Source of the DNA: Peptoniphilus_A sp001811425
GTDB taxonomy: Bacteria; Bacillota; Clostridia; Tissierellales; Peptoniphilaceae
Length of the DNA: 64,000 nt
NCBI RefSeq assembly: GCF_001811425.1
Contig: NZ_KV804746.1
Coordinates: 1 to 64,000, forward strand
Direction: 5' to 3'
Shown here: one piece after another, positions 1-9,954 of the stretch
Layout of the letters: each line of letters opens with the position of its first letter
Numbering within the stretch: position 1 is the stretch's first letter
Translations under genes and position numbers: made by a program
The notes under the pieces: generated by a model
Seen by the model: only the letters and a program-made list of their open reading frames with translations
The model's database searches: none
Told to the model about the DNA's origin: nothing

Positions 1-332
1 GATCACCCCCGCACACGCGGGGACTACGTCGTTAGATTTTTTTAGTTGCTCTGCGTAGTGGAATCACCCCCGCACACGCGGGGACTACTCTTTTATGTGC
101 TTTACACAAGCACAACTCTTAGGATCACCCCCGCACACGCGGGGACTACTAGGCGGAACTTATCCACCAAGAGAGATCACTGGGATCACCCCCGCACACG
201 CGGGGACTACGGCATTATCTTTATCTAACATTTTGCTTTTTAAGGATCACCCCCGCACACGCGGGGACTACAAGGAATTTTATCCTCATGACTTCTAACT
301 TCTAGGATCACCCCCGCACACGCGGGGACTAC
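1..332 (-). repeat. Leader-distal block of six variant CRISPR repeats
   Basis: Repeats starting at 1 (missing its first base at the window edge), 61, 122, 183, 244 and 305 carry ACAC instead of CCAC in the hairpin loop (plus-strand reading). From 366 onward the standard form is used. The repeat at 61 has a second change, GAATCACC instead of GGATCACC. The changes are in the loop or at the repeat end and keep the stem. Leader-distal repeats are the oldest, so this is the expected place for divergence. Confidence 0.93.
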
Positions 333-1161
333 TATAGAGGGTATCAATTAATACCCTCTATGTCAGGATCACCCCCGCCCACGCGGGGACTACCTTCTCT
401 CTTTGCCGTCACGCACGGCTATGGTAGGATCACCCCCGCCCACGCGGGGACTACGACAACGCGGATAAAATAGCCTTTTTTATGGACGGATCACCCCCGC
501 CCACGCGGGGACTACTATAAAAGAAACTTATGGTTCACTTCCAAAGCGGGATCACCCCCGCCCACGCGGGGNNNNNNNNNNNNNNNNNNNNNNNNNNNNN
601 NNNNNNNNNNNNNNNNNNNNNNNNNNNNNNNNNNNNNNNNNNNNNNNNNNNNNNNNNNNNNNNNNNNNNNNGATCACCCCCGCCCACGCGGGGACTACGT
701 AAAGCGCATGGGACGCGCAGCCAGGGATAAGGGATCACCCCCGCCCACGCGGGGACTACTTTAAGAAGTTATACCTTATTTGGAAAAAAACAGGATCACC
801 CCCGCCCACGCGGGGACTACCGGTGTTTTCTTCGTCATATTCAGTTCCTTCTAGGATCACCCCCGCCCACGCGGGGACTNNNNNNNNNNNNNNNNNNNNN
901 NNNNNNNNNNNNNNNNNNNNNNNNNNNNNNNNNNNNNNNNNNNNNNNNNNNNNNNNNNNNNNNNNNNNNNNNNNNNNNNGATCACCCCCGCCCACGCGGG
1001 GACTACTACTAATATGATTTTTTAGTTGTACTACTTCCAGGATCACCCCCGCCCACGCGGGGACTACCAGTCGTTCAACAACAAAATCGTAAAAAAAACA
1101 GGATCACCCCCGCCCACGCGGGGACTACAAACCTCTAAACTTCCATCAATAACCATGTCAA

Positions 1162-1189
1162 GGATCACCCCCGCACACGCGGGGACTAC
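1162..1189 (-). repeat. Isolated variant CRISPR repeat inside the array
   Basis: This single repeat has the ACAC loop otherwise seen only in the six repeats at 1-332, but it is flanked by standard CCAC repeats. It could be an independent mutation, a rearrangement that moved a distal repeat, or a scaffolding artefact, since gaps lie on both sides at 880-979 and 1249-1348. Confidence 0.9.
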
Positions 1190-4100
1190 TAGGGCTTGGC
1201 TTGAACCTTATAAAAGAATCCAGGATCACCCCCGCCCACGCGGGGACTNNNNNNNNNNNNNNNNNNNNNNNNNNNNNNNNNNNNNNNNNNNNNNNNNNNN
1301 NNNNNNNNNNNNNNNNNNNNNNNNNNNNNNNNNNNNNNNNNNNNNNNNGATCACCCCCGCCCACGCGGGGACTACTGAGTTAGACAAGTCAAAGATCCAT
1401 GATATAGAGGATCACCCCCGCCCACGCGGGGACTACAGGAAATCGAACACTTACAGATGCTAGAAACGAGGATCACCCCCGCCCACGCGGGGACTACTGT
1501 TCATGGATTCGCCATTTACTCTCATTATTAGGATCACCCCCGCCCACGCGGGGACTACTCTAATGCGTCATGCTCTTTTTCTTGTAAAATAGGATCACCC
1601 CCGCCCACGCGGGGACTANNNNNNNNNNNNNNNNNNNNNNNNNNNNNNNNNNNNNNNNNNNNNNNNNNNNNNNNNNNNNNNNNNNNNNNNNNNNNNNNNN
1701 NNNNNNNNNNNNNNNNNNGGATCACCCCCGCCCACGCGGGGACTACCGCTTGTAGGTGATTTATTGTAAATTCCTTCCAGGATCACCCCCGCCCACGCGG
1801 GGACTACAATAACTTATTCTGCCGATATTATTTGCAGGAAGGATCACCCCCGCCCACGCGGGGACTACTTCGCGTGGTGGCTATGATTGAGCTATCATTC
1901 AGGATCACCCCCGCCCACGCGGGGACNNNNNNNNNNNNNNNNNNNNNNNNNNNNNNNNNNNNNNNNNNNNNNNNNNNNNNNNNNNNNNNNNNNNNNNNNN
2001 NNNNNNNNNNNNNNNNNNNNNNNNNNATCACCCCCGCCCACGCGGGGACTACGTATTCCTCGCAAAGATAAATAATTCTTTGTTGGGATCACCCCCGCCC
2101 ACGCGGGGACTACTTTTTATCTGGATATTGATTTCTATTTGAAGAAGGATCACCCCCGCCCACGCGGGGACTACTTTGAGATTATGAAATTACAAATAAT
2201 CCTATCAGGATCACCCCCGCCCACGCGGGGACTACGATGGAAAGTTATTTACAACTTATGAAGAAGCAGGATCACCCCCGCCCACGCGGGGACTACTCGT
2301 AAAAACATCATATGGAAAAGGGAAATCTATGGATCACCCCCGCCCACGCGGGGACTNNNNNNNNNNNNNNNNNNNNNNNNNNNNNNNNNNNNNNNNNNNN
2401 NNNNNNNNNNNNNNNNNNNNNNNNNNNNNNNNNNNNNNNNNNNNNNNNNNNNNNNNATCACCCCCGCCCACGCGGGGACTACAAGAGGTCTTACTGGCTA
2501 GGGGTCAAAAATTCAGGATCACCCCCGCCCACGCGGGGACTACAAGAAGAAATTGAATCCTTTATGACAGTGAATGGGATCACCCCCGCCCACGCGGGGA
2601 CTACGACCCCTCAACATACTTGCCACCATCATCAACAGGATCACCCCCGCCCACGCGGGGACTNNNNNNNNNNNNNNNNNNNNNNNNNNNNNNNNNNNNN
2701 NNNNNNNNNNNNNNNNNNNNNNNNNNNNNNNNNNNNNNNNNNNNNNNNNNNNNNNNNNNNNNNCCCCCGCCCACGCGGGGACTACTTTAATTTTAATTCT
2801 GCGTATTTAATCTTTTCAGGATCACCCCCGCCCACGCGGGGACTACCAAGCAATGAATCTAATTGACCAAGCCAGAGAAGGATCACCCCCGCCCACGCGG
2901 GGACTACTTTACTTCCATACCCTCATACATGATACCTGCAGGATCACCCCCGCCCACGCGGGGACTANNNNNNNNNNNNNNNNNNNNNNNNNNNNNNNNN
3001 NNNNNNNNNNNNNNNNNNNNNNNNNNNNNNNNNNNNNNNNNNNNNNNNNNNNNNNNNNNNNNNNNNNATCACCCCCGCCCACGCGGGGACTACTCGTCAC
3101 TATAATCATCAGCATCAGAATTACTAGGATCACCCCCGCCCACGCGGGGACTACTTTTCTCTACTGCAACCACAACGGGACAACCAGGGATCACCCCCGC
3201 CCACGCGGGGACTACTCAGCACCAACCAATTATTTTATTTGCGTTCGAGGATCACCCCCGCCCACGCGGGGACTACTATCTTTTTTCTGCTTCATTTGCT
3301 AATGCTACAGGATCACCCCCGCCCACGCGGGGACTACTATTTTGGTGTTATGCCCAGTTTTTGAGCCATAGGATCACCCCCGCCCACGCGGGGACTNNNN
3401 NNNNNNNNNNNNNNNNNNNNNNNNNNNNNNNNNNNNNNNNNNNNNNNNNNNNNNNNNNNNNNNNNNNNNNNNNNNNNNNNNNNNNNNNNNNNNNNNGGAT
3501 CACCCCCGCCCACGCGGGGACTACGTTTTAATCATTATGATGTACCATTTGTTATTGGGATCACCCCCGCCCACGCGGGGACTACTTTGCAGAAAGAATG
3601 TCTGTTAGTCAGAATGAAGGATCACCCCCGCCCACGCGGGGACTACTAGATTATAGACGAATGGAGAATGAGAAAGATTAGGATCACCCCCGCCCACGCG
3701 GGGACTACGGGGTGTAAATTGGTTTTCCCTTTTTTCTGTAGGGATCACCCCCGCCCACGCGGGGACTACGAAGTGTGGCAGAGTTAGGCTTAATGCGTGG
3801 GGGGATCACCCCCGCCCACGCGGGGACTACTCAGCTATCTTTATCAGTTTGTAGCCATCTTTAGGATCACCCCCGCCCACGCGGGGACTACAAAGTTGGA
3901 GTTGATACCATGACAATTTTCCTAGGATCACCCCCGCCCACGCGGGGACTACCTTAATCTTTCCAACTCCGCAAAGAGATGGTTAGGATCACCCCCGCCC
4001 ACGCGGGGACTACAGGTCCATTACAACTTCCTCTCTTTCTTCTTGAGGATCACCCCCGCCCACGCGGGGACTACTTTCTTATCGCTTGGAATAACTTTTC

Positions 4101-5176
4101 CGTCTTGGGATCACCCCCGCCCACGCGGGGACTNNNNNNNNNNNNNNNNNNNNNNNNNNNNNNNNNNNNNNNNNNNNNNNNNNNNNNNNNNNNNNNNNNN
4201 NNNNNNNNNNNNNNNNNNNNNNNNNNNNNNNNNGATCACCCCCGCCCACGCGGGGACTACTACATTAAGCAAAGGAAGGTGAGACTATGACTAGGATCAC
4301 CCCCGCCCACGCGGGGACTACCTAGTCAATTAGATTTGCTGGATTTAGCTGGTAGGATCACCCCCGCCCACGCGGGGACTACAAGCCCCTTTTTTGGAGC
4401 AGATACACCAGTTAGGGATCACCCCCGCCCACGCGGGGACTACCACCCTTAACAGTAATGTAACTTACATCACCGAGGATCACCCCCGCCCACGCGGGGA
4501 CTANNNNNNNNNNNNNNNNNNNNNNNNNNNNNNNNNNNNNNNNNNNNNNNNNNNNNNNNNNNNNNNNNNNNNNNNNNNNNNNNNNNNNNNNNNNNNNNNN
4601 NNNATCACCCCCGCCCACGCGGGGACTACAGAAGTCAAAACTCGACTCGATATTTTTGGGTAGGATCACCCCCGCCCACGCGGGGACTACTCCAAAAAGG
4701 ACGCTGTTAAACTTAGAAATTTGGGATCACCCCCGCCCACGCGGGGACTACCAATGGTATTGAGTAACAACTCTGTCTTACCTAGGATCACCCCCGCCCA
4801 CGCGGGGACTACAGGCAGGTATCCTGTCGTACTCCTCCTCAAACAGGATCACCCCCGCCCACGCGGGGACTACCTCAATTAGCTCTCCAGTGATGTCATC
4901 TTCTCTGGATCACCCCCGCCCACGCGGGGACTACGTGTAAGTATGTTAGATTTATACGTTGGATTAGGGATCACCCCCGCCCACGCGGGGACTNNNNNNN
5001 NNNNNNNNNNNNNNNNNNNNNNNNNNNNNNNNNNNNNNNNNNNNNNNNNNNNNNNNNNNNNNNNNNNNNNNNNNNNNNNNNNNNNNNNNNNNNCCCCCGC
5101 CCACGCGGGGACTACAAAAGGCTTATGACAAATATAAAGACACAATAGGGATCACCCCCGCCCACGCGGGGACTAC

Positions 5177-5270
5177 ACGTCCAAGACGACAGATTAGAAA
5201 TGGAAGTCGGGATCACCCCCGCCCACGCGGGGACTACACGTCCAAGACGACAGATTAGAAATGGAAGTCG
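5177..5270 (-). repeat. Duplicated spacer-repeat unit
   Basis: The 33-nt spacers at 5177-5209 and 5238-5270 are identical and separated by one standard repeat. This is the usual outcome of slippage or unequal recombination between repeats. Independent acquisition of the same 33 nt at adjacent positions is much less likely. Confidence 0.95.
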
Positions 5271-5879
5271 GGATCACCCCCGCCCACGCGGGGACTACGA
5301 TAGTCATAAGCTTCTACTGGCTGGATATTGAGGATCACCCCCGCCCACGCGGGGACTACAGGCTAACGACCCAGATGGAGATAATATTAGTGGGATCACC
5401 CCCGCCCACGCGGGGACTACTCCTCCCACTTTTTCCATGGACTGGCTAACTCAGGATCACCCCCGCCCACGCGGGGACTACCATTAATTTCTCTATCTAT
5501 CTTTTTCTTTTTTAGGATCACCCCCGCCCACGCGGGGACTACAGCTAAGACAAGTATATAACGAGTTTATAAGGAGGATCACCCCCGCCCACGCGGGGAC
5601 TACAGTCTATTAGTTTCTGCAGGATCTATCGCCTTAGGATCACCCCCGCCCACGCGGGGACTACCTAGGTCGCCTCTCTCTAGCTTAGACATTGGGAGGA
5701 TCACCCCCGCCCACGCGGGGACTANNNNNNNNNNNNNNNNNNNNNNNNNNNNNNNNNNNNNNNNNNNNNNNNNNNNNNNNNNNNNNNNNNNNNNNNNNNN
5801 NNNNNNNNNNNNNNNNNNNNNNNNCCCCCGCCCACGCGGGGACTACTTCATAATTGTCTTATCGACTTTTAACATCTTG

Positions 5880-5908
5880 GGATCACCCCCCGCCCACGCG
5901 GGGACTAC
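5880..5908 (-). repeat. CRISPR repeat with one extra C (29 nt)
   Basis: The plus-strand C run is six long here instead of five, making a 29-nt repeat. All other fully readable repeats that I examined are 28 nt. It may be a real indel in a C homopolymer or a sequencing error. Confidence 0.85.
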
Positions 5909-7447
5909 TTTGAAATACCTTTTTTAATTTTTTATCCATAAGGATCACCCCCGCCCACGCGGGGACTACACTTTAAATGTCCAACTTGTGGGCAGGACCT
6001 ATGGATCACCCCCGCCCACGCGGGGACTACAGTCAAACTGTTTCATCAAGAGGTCATAGGGTAGGATCACCCCCGCCCACGCGGGGACTACTCATCTCCA
6101 AGCGTGAATGATAAATTGAAAGAAGGATCACCCCCGCCCACGCGGGGACTACTTTTTCTCCTGGTATAAACTCAATATCGTCATAGGATCACCCCCGCCC
6201 ACGCGGGGACTNNNNNNNNNNNNNNNNNNNNNNNNNNNNNNNNNNNNNNNNNNNNNNNNNNNNNNNNNNNNNNNNNNNNNNNNNNNNNNNNNNNNNNNNN
6301 NNNNNNNNNNNACCCCCGCCCACGCGGGGACTACCTAGGTCAGACTTTTCTTTTTGTAGTGCAGTAAGGATCACCCCCGCCCACGCGGGGACTACAGGGA
6401 TGGGATATCCTGAAACGACAGTATCTAAGGATCACCCCCGCCCACGCGGGGACTACAATGTAACTTACATCACCGATTAGGATTGCAGAGGATCACCCCC
6501 GCCCACGCGGGGACTACAAAAATACCTCATAGACTCAGTAACACATAAGAGGATCACCCCCGCCCACGCGGGGACTACTTTGCAAGTTCTTCGTCATCTG
6601 CAAATGGGTTAGGATCACCCCCGCCCACGCGGGGACTACCTCTCCCAGTGCAGTGTTTATCCATACCTTTAAGGATCACCCCCGCCCACGCGGGGACTAC
6701 CAAGCATGATAGATTTATATGTAGGTCTAGTTAGGATCACCCCCGCCCACGCGGGGACTACTTTCAGGCTCATAGATACCTTCAAACTCTTCAGGGATCA
6801 CCCCCGCCCACGCGGGGACTACCTGTCATAGTCACTACCTCCATACTTTATCTCAGGATCACCCCCGCCCACGCGGGGACTACTAAGAGTTAAGAAACTC
6901 AATATCAAAAGGAGCAGGATCACCCCCGCCCACGCGGGGACTNNNNNNNNNNNNNNNNNNNNNNNNNNNNNNNNNNNNNNNNNNNNNNNNNNNNNNNNNN
7001 NNNNNNNNNNNNNNNNNNNNNNNNNNNNNNNNNNNNNNNNNNGATCACCCCCGCCCACGCGGGGACTACTCTCCATCTGGGTCGTTAGCCTTAAAGCTAA
7101 AAGGATCACCCCCGCCCACGCGGGGACTACCAAAAAGAATTGGAGATTTATCAAATACAGTTGGGATCACCCCCGCCCACGCGGGGACTACATCAAAAGG
7201 ACTGTGAGAAGTACGAGAAAGCCAGGATCACCCCCGCCCACGCGGGGACTACTTTATGACGGGAACTTGGCACTTGCTGAGGCAGGGATCACCCCCGCCC
7301 ACGCGGGGACTNNNNNNNNNNNNNNNNNNNNNNNNNNNNNNNNNNNNNNNNNNNNNNNNNNNNNNNNNNNNNNNNNNNNNNNNNNNNNNNNNNNNNNNNN
7401 NNNNNNNNNNNATCACCCCCGCCCACGCGGGGACTACACTTAAAAGA

Positions 7448-7483
7448 TCCCATGATTTTGCCTTTTTTATTTTAAAGTGTCCA
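7448..7483 (-). promoter_or_regulatory. Predicted CRISPR leader promoter overlapping the 3' end of cas2-dnaQ
   Basis: On the minus strand there is a -35 TGGACA (7478-7483, 5/6 to consensus), a 17-nt spacer and a -10 CAAAAT (7455-7460, 4/6). This puts the start of transcription about 10 nt before the first repeat at 7437. The cas2-dnaQ stop codon is at 7467-7469, so the -35 box is inside coding sequence. No other AT-rich leader is possible because only 29 bp separate gene and array. The match is a reading by eye, without experimental support. Confidence 0.55.
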
Positions 7484-8369
7484 ATAATTTTTTCACTTTC
7501 AAAATTAATTTTTCTTCCAATCTTGAGTCTTCCAATGCTCTATGAGGTACTTCTTCCTCAATTCCATAGGTTTTCAAAACTGTCTTAAGTTTATAATTTT
7601 TAAGAAATAAGTTTTCTTTTTTTACAAATTGCATGATGTCATAAACTTTATTTTTTATTTTTGGCAAATTTTCTCTATCCAAGGCTTCGTTTAAAAATTG
7701 TATGTCGAAGTTTACGTTATATCCCACAAGGTTATTTTCGCCAATAAATTCAGAAAATTCTTTTAAGGCTTTTCCTAAAGGTACTCCTTCTCTTTCTAGC
7801 ATTTCATCATCTATAGTAGTGAGCCTTACTATTTCTTCTGGCAATTTTTCTTGAATTTTTATCAATCTGTGAAATTCTTCTCTGTTTTTTCCTACTTTCA
7901 CTGCACCTATTTCAATAATTTTATTATTATTTATGTCTAGCCCGTCTGTTTCTATGTCTATTACTACATATTCTTTTGCTTTTTCTTTCTCTACTTCTTT
8001 TTTTAATTTGCTATGCTCTATATTTTTTATTTTTTTAAATTGAGCTGCTTTTGAAAATCCTTCTTTTAAGGTATTTTCTCTTTCTTTTTCTTCTTTTTTT
8101 ACAAGAACCAGTGGAATACCCTCCGAATCTATTACTTCTCTAATTCCATTTATGGTTTCAAAGTTATAGCCAATTTCGTTCCTGTTGTAATAAGATATTG
8201 TCGCCTCGCCATCTTTTAAATTATCTTTTACTCTCTCCCAAAGTTTTTCTCTAACTTTAGTGTTGAGATTTCCAACATATACTCCAGTAGCAACTTCTTG
8301 CAGCCATTTGCTCAAATCTCCTCTAAGGGAATTGGGAACTTTTGATAGTGTTATTACTGTGAAAGGCAT
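7467..8369 (-). CDS. cas2: Cas2e fused to a DnaQ-like DEDDh exonuclease (type I-E adaptation)
   Basis: This 300-residue protein has two domains. Residues 1-95 are a Cas2e (CT1978-type) domain starting MPFTVITLSKVPNSLRG. After a charged lysine/glutamate linker, residues 133-296 form a DEDDh exonuclease: ExoI with Asp138 and Glu140 (VVIDIETDG), ExoII with Asp222 (GYNVNFD), ExoIII with His276 and Asp281. All catalytic residues are present. Cas2 pairs with Cas1 as the spacer integrase; related fusions are known in some type I-E systems, where the exonuclease trims prespacers before integration. Its ATG overlaps the cas1 stop codon (TAATG). It is the last cas gene, and the array starts 29 bp after its stop. 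Prespacer trimming is inferred from the family. Confidence 0.96.
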   Translation of the reverse strand: MPFTVITLSKVPNSLRGDLSKWLQEVATGVYVGNLNTKVREKLWERVKDNLKDGEATISYYNRNEIGYNFETINGIREVIDSEGIPLVLVKKEEKERENTLKEGFSKAAQFKKIKNIEHSKLKKEVEKEKAKEYVVIDIETDGLDINNNKIIEIGAVKVGKNREEFHRLIKIQEKLPEEIVRLTTIDDEMLEREGVPLGKALKEFSEFIGENNLVGYNVNFDIQFLNEALDRENLPKIKNKVYDIMQFVKKENLFLKNYKLKTVLKTYGIEEEVPHRALEDSRLEEKLILKVKKLLDTLK

Positions 8370-9313
8370 TAGTTATCACCTTCTGTGTAATTCACTCCAT
8401 ATTTTACTAATTTTCCCTTGTCATCCCAAAGACTTATGGTATCTAAATTTACTAAATCATCAGGATTTATTTCCATTAAATACTGTAAATCTTCCACAAT
8501 TTTTTTCATTAACTTTCCATCCACACACTTGTCTCGAAGCATTTGTCTAGCCATTCTTCCTATGTCGTCGTCTTCTGATGCTTCTTCTGCTATTTTAAAG
8601 GAAAGGGGTATTGTGTATTGAGCCTTATATAAATCTGCTACATCATAGACAAAGGATTTATCGTGACCTGTGTGGACGAAGCCAAGTCCTGGCGACATTC
8701 CTAAGGCAACTATTACGCTGTGACAAACTCCATATAGTGCTACATTGGCCGCTGATAGCGCCTTGTTCACTATTGTGCCCTCTTCATAATTATCTGGATC
8801 GTAATCTCTTTTTGTCCATTCAACTCCGTGCAGTTTGGCTTCTTTTCTGTATAAGTTTCTTATTCTGGCTCCTTCTCTTCCTCGAAGCTGCTGCATAGTG
8901 AGTTTCATGACATCTTCATCTGGAAATCGCATTTGATACATTTTTCTTGCCACTAATAATCTAGTATTCCTGTTTGAAAATAATACTGCTTGTTTTTCAA
9001 GGAATTTTGTCGAATGTGCCAAGGGTCTTCCATTAGCGTAAAGTCTTACTCCTCTTTCTCCAGCCCAAATTATAGATGTGCCTGTGTCAGCTAATAATTC
9101 AACTGCTCTATGGCTTATGTCTGTACCTGGCCCTAGCATCAATATCCCAATTATGGCAGCTGGTATTTTTATTATTCCCCTGCTGTCAACAACTGTCAGT
9201 GCTCCGTCTTGTCTATTTATCTTTGCGTGCTCAAGGTAAATAAAGCTAACCCTATCTTCGATTCGAGGTAATTCTGTAAGCTCAGGCTTTTTCCCACCAG
9301 CAATTTCATTCAT
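8369..9313 (-). CDS. cas1: Cas1 integrase, type I-E
   Basis: A 314-residue Cas1e protein, normal length for the subtype. Family features are the N-terminal stretch ELPRIEDRVSFIYLEHAKIN, followed by the GGxxx-like segment VLMLGPGT-type strand (written GILMLGPGTDISH here) and the C-terminal helical domain with VCHSVIVALGMSPGLGFVHTG. Cas1 is the metal-dependent integrase that, with Cas2, inserts protospacers at the leader-repeat junction. It lies between cas6e (1-nt gap) and cas2-dnaQ (1-nt overlap), so the adaptation genes are probably translated together. No disruption is visible, so spacer acquisition capacity looks intact. Confidence 0.96.
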   Translation of the reverse strand: MNEIAGGKKPELTELPRIEDRVSFIYLEHAKINRQDGALTVVDSRGIIKIPAAIIGILMLGPGTDISHRAVELLADTGTSIIWAGERGVRLYANGRPLAHSTKFLEKQAVLFSNRNTRLLVARKMYQMRFPDEDVMKLTMQQLRGREGARIRNLYRKEAKLHGVEWTKRDYDPDNYEEGTIVNKALSAANVALYGVCHSVIVALGMSPGLGFVHTGHDKSFVYDVADLYKAQYTIPLSFKIAEEASEDDDIGRMARQMLRDKCVDGKLMKKIVEDLQYLMEINPDDLVNLDTISLWDDKGKLVKYGVNYTEGDN

Positions 9314-9314
9314 T

Positions 9315-9953
9315 TTACATCACCGGTATAACAGTCATCATTCCAAATCCATAAGCTTTTTCTCTTCCTATGCCCTCTTTAAGTGTCTTTATAAATTTTT
9401 CTCTGTCTTTTATTTTAAGCTTACCTTCATAGACAACTTTATTTAGTTTTACATGTTTCATGCCTCTTTTCTTGAGAAGAGGATGTGCTCTTTCAACTAT
9501 TTGAAAATCTTCGTCTTTTAATTCAAATCCATTTTTTAAGGATCTGTCTAAGAAAAATTTTCTTTGGTCTTCGATGTTGTAGCAGGGATATATTTTTCCT
9601 CTGCCTTTAGTATTTTCATCCATTTTTGATATTACAGGGTTTAAGGCTACTCTAAATCTAAGTGTCTGACCTTCTTTTAGTTTTTCTAGAAACTTTTCAT
9701 AATCCTTTGTCCTTGCAGTATTATCTACTCCATATTTTTCCAAGGCTTTTAAATCAGGCTTTACTTCTGATACTATTAAAAGAAAAGTTCTATCGCCTAT
9801 TCTATCAATTCTCCATAGTTTCCTGCTGCGCTCATTTTCATTAATTTCCTCTGGAAAACTCATCTCAACCCAATTGTGGTAGGCTCCAAGATGAGTGAGG
9901 TCTCTAATTTTTCTTCTGTTGTTAAGGTCAATTTCAACTTGTGATATATACAT
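9315..9953 (-). CDS. cas6e: Cas6e (CasE/Cse3) crRNA endoribonuclease
   Basis: A 212-residue RAMP protein starting MYISQVEIDLNNRRK. It cuts the pre-crRNA at the base of each repeat hairpin and stays bound to the crRNA 3' handle as part of Cascade. The likely catalytic histidine is His26 in AYHNWVEMSFP, matching the family pattern of His before a W...FP segment. The C-terminus has the glycine-rich loop AYGFGMMTV typical of Cas6e. It is 1 nt from both cas5e and cas1. The strong CCCCGC/GCGGGG hairpin in the adjacent repeats fits a Cas6e substrate. Confidence 0.95.
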   Translation of the reverse strand: MYISQVEIDLNNRRKIRDLTHLGAYHNWVEMSFPEEINENERSRKLWRIDRIGDRTFLLIVSEVKPDLKALEKYGVDNTARTKDYEKFLEKLKEGQTLRFRVALNPVISKMDENTKGRGKIYPCYNIEDQRKFFLDRSLKNGFELKDEDFQIVERAHPLLKKRGMKHVKLNKVVYEGKLKIKDREKFIKTLKEGIGREKAYGFGMMTVIPVM

Positions 9954-9954
9954 A

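Larger units (their letters stand above)
1..7437 (-). CRISPR. Type I-E CRISPR array, at least 89 complete spacers, interrupted by 16 assembly gaps
   Basis: The 28-nt repeat, read on the minus strand toward lower coordinates, starts GTAGTCCCCGCG and ends GCGGGGGTGATCC. It forms a CCCCGC/GCGGGG hairpin typical of type I-E. Spacers are 33 nt (one of 34 nt at 3656-3689), giving a 61-nt period. I count 89 full spacers. Runs of exactly 100 N sit at 572, 880, 1249, 1619, 1927, 2357, 2664, 2968, 3397, 4134, 4504, 4994, 5725, 6212, 6943 and 7312. Each is bounded by repeat sequence, so they are scaffold gaps and the real array may be longer. The leader end is at 7437, next to cas2. The distal end runs off the window at position 1. 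On the transcript strand the first spacer base is T in about two thirds and C in most others. Confidence 0.98.

Noticed and set aside
2112..5331. An 11-nt word (CTGGATATTGA) shared by spacers at 2113-2145 and 5299-5331
   Set aside because: With 89 spacers, an 11-nt match in AT-rich sequence may be chance, and the flanks do not align.
46..5449. Many open frames coding for repeated PAHAGTT, PPPTRGL and PRPRGDY peptides
   Set aside because: They are translations of the CRISPR repeat and spacers. The 61-nt period shifts the frame at each unit, and no ribosome sites are present.
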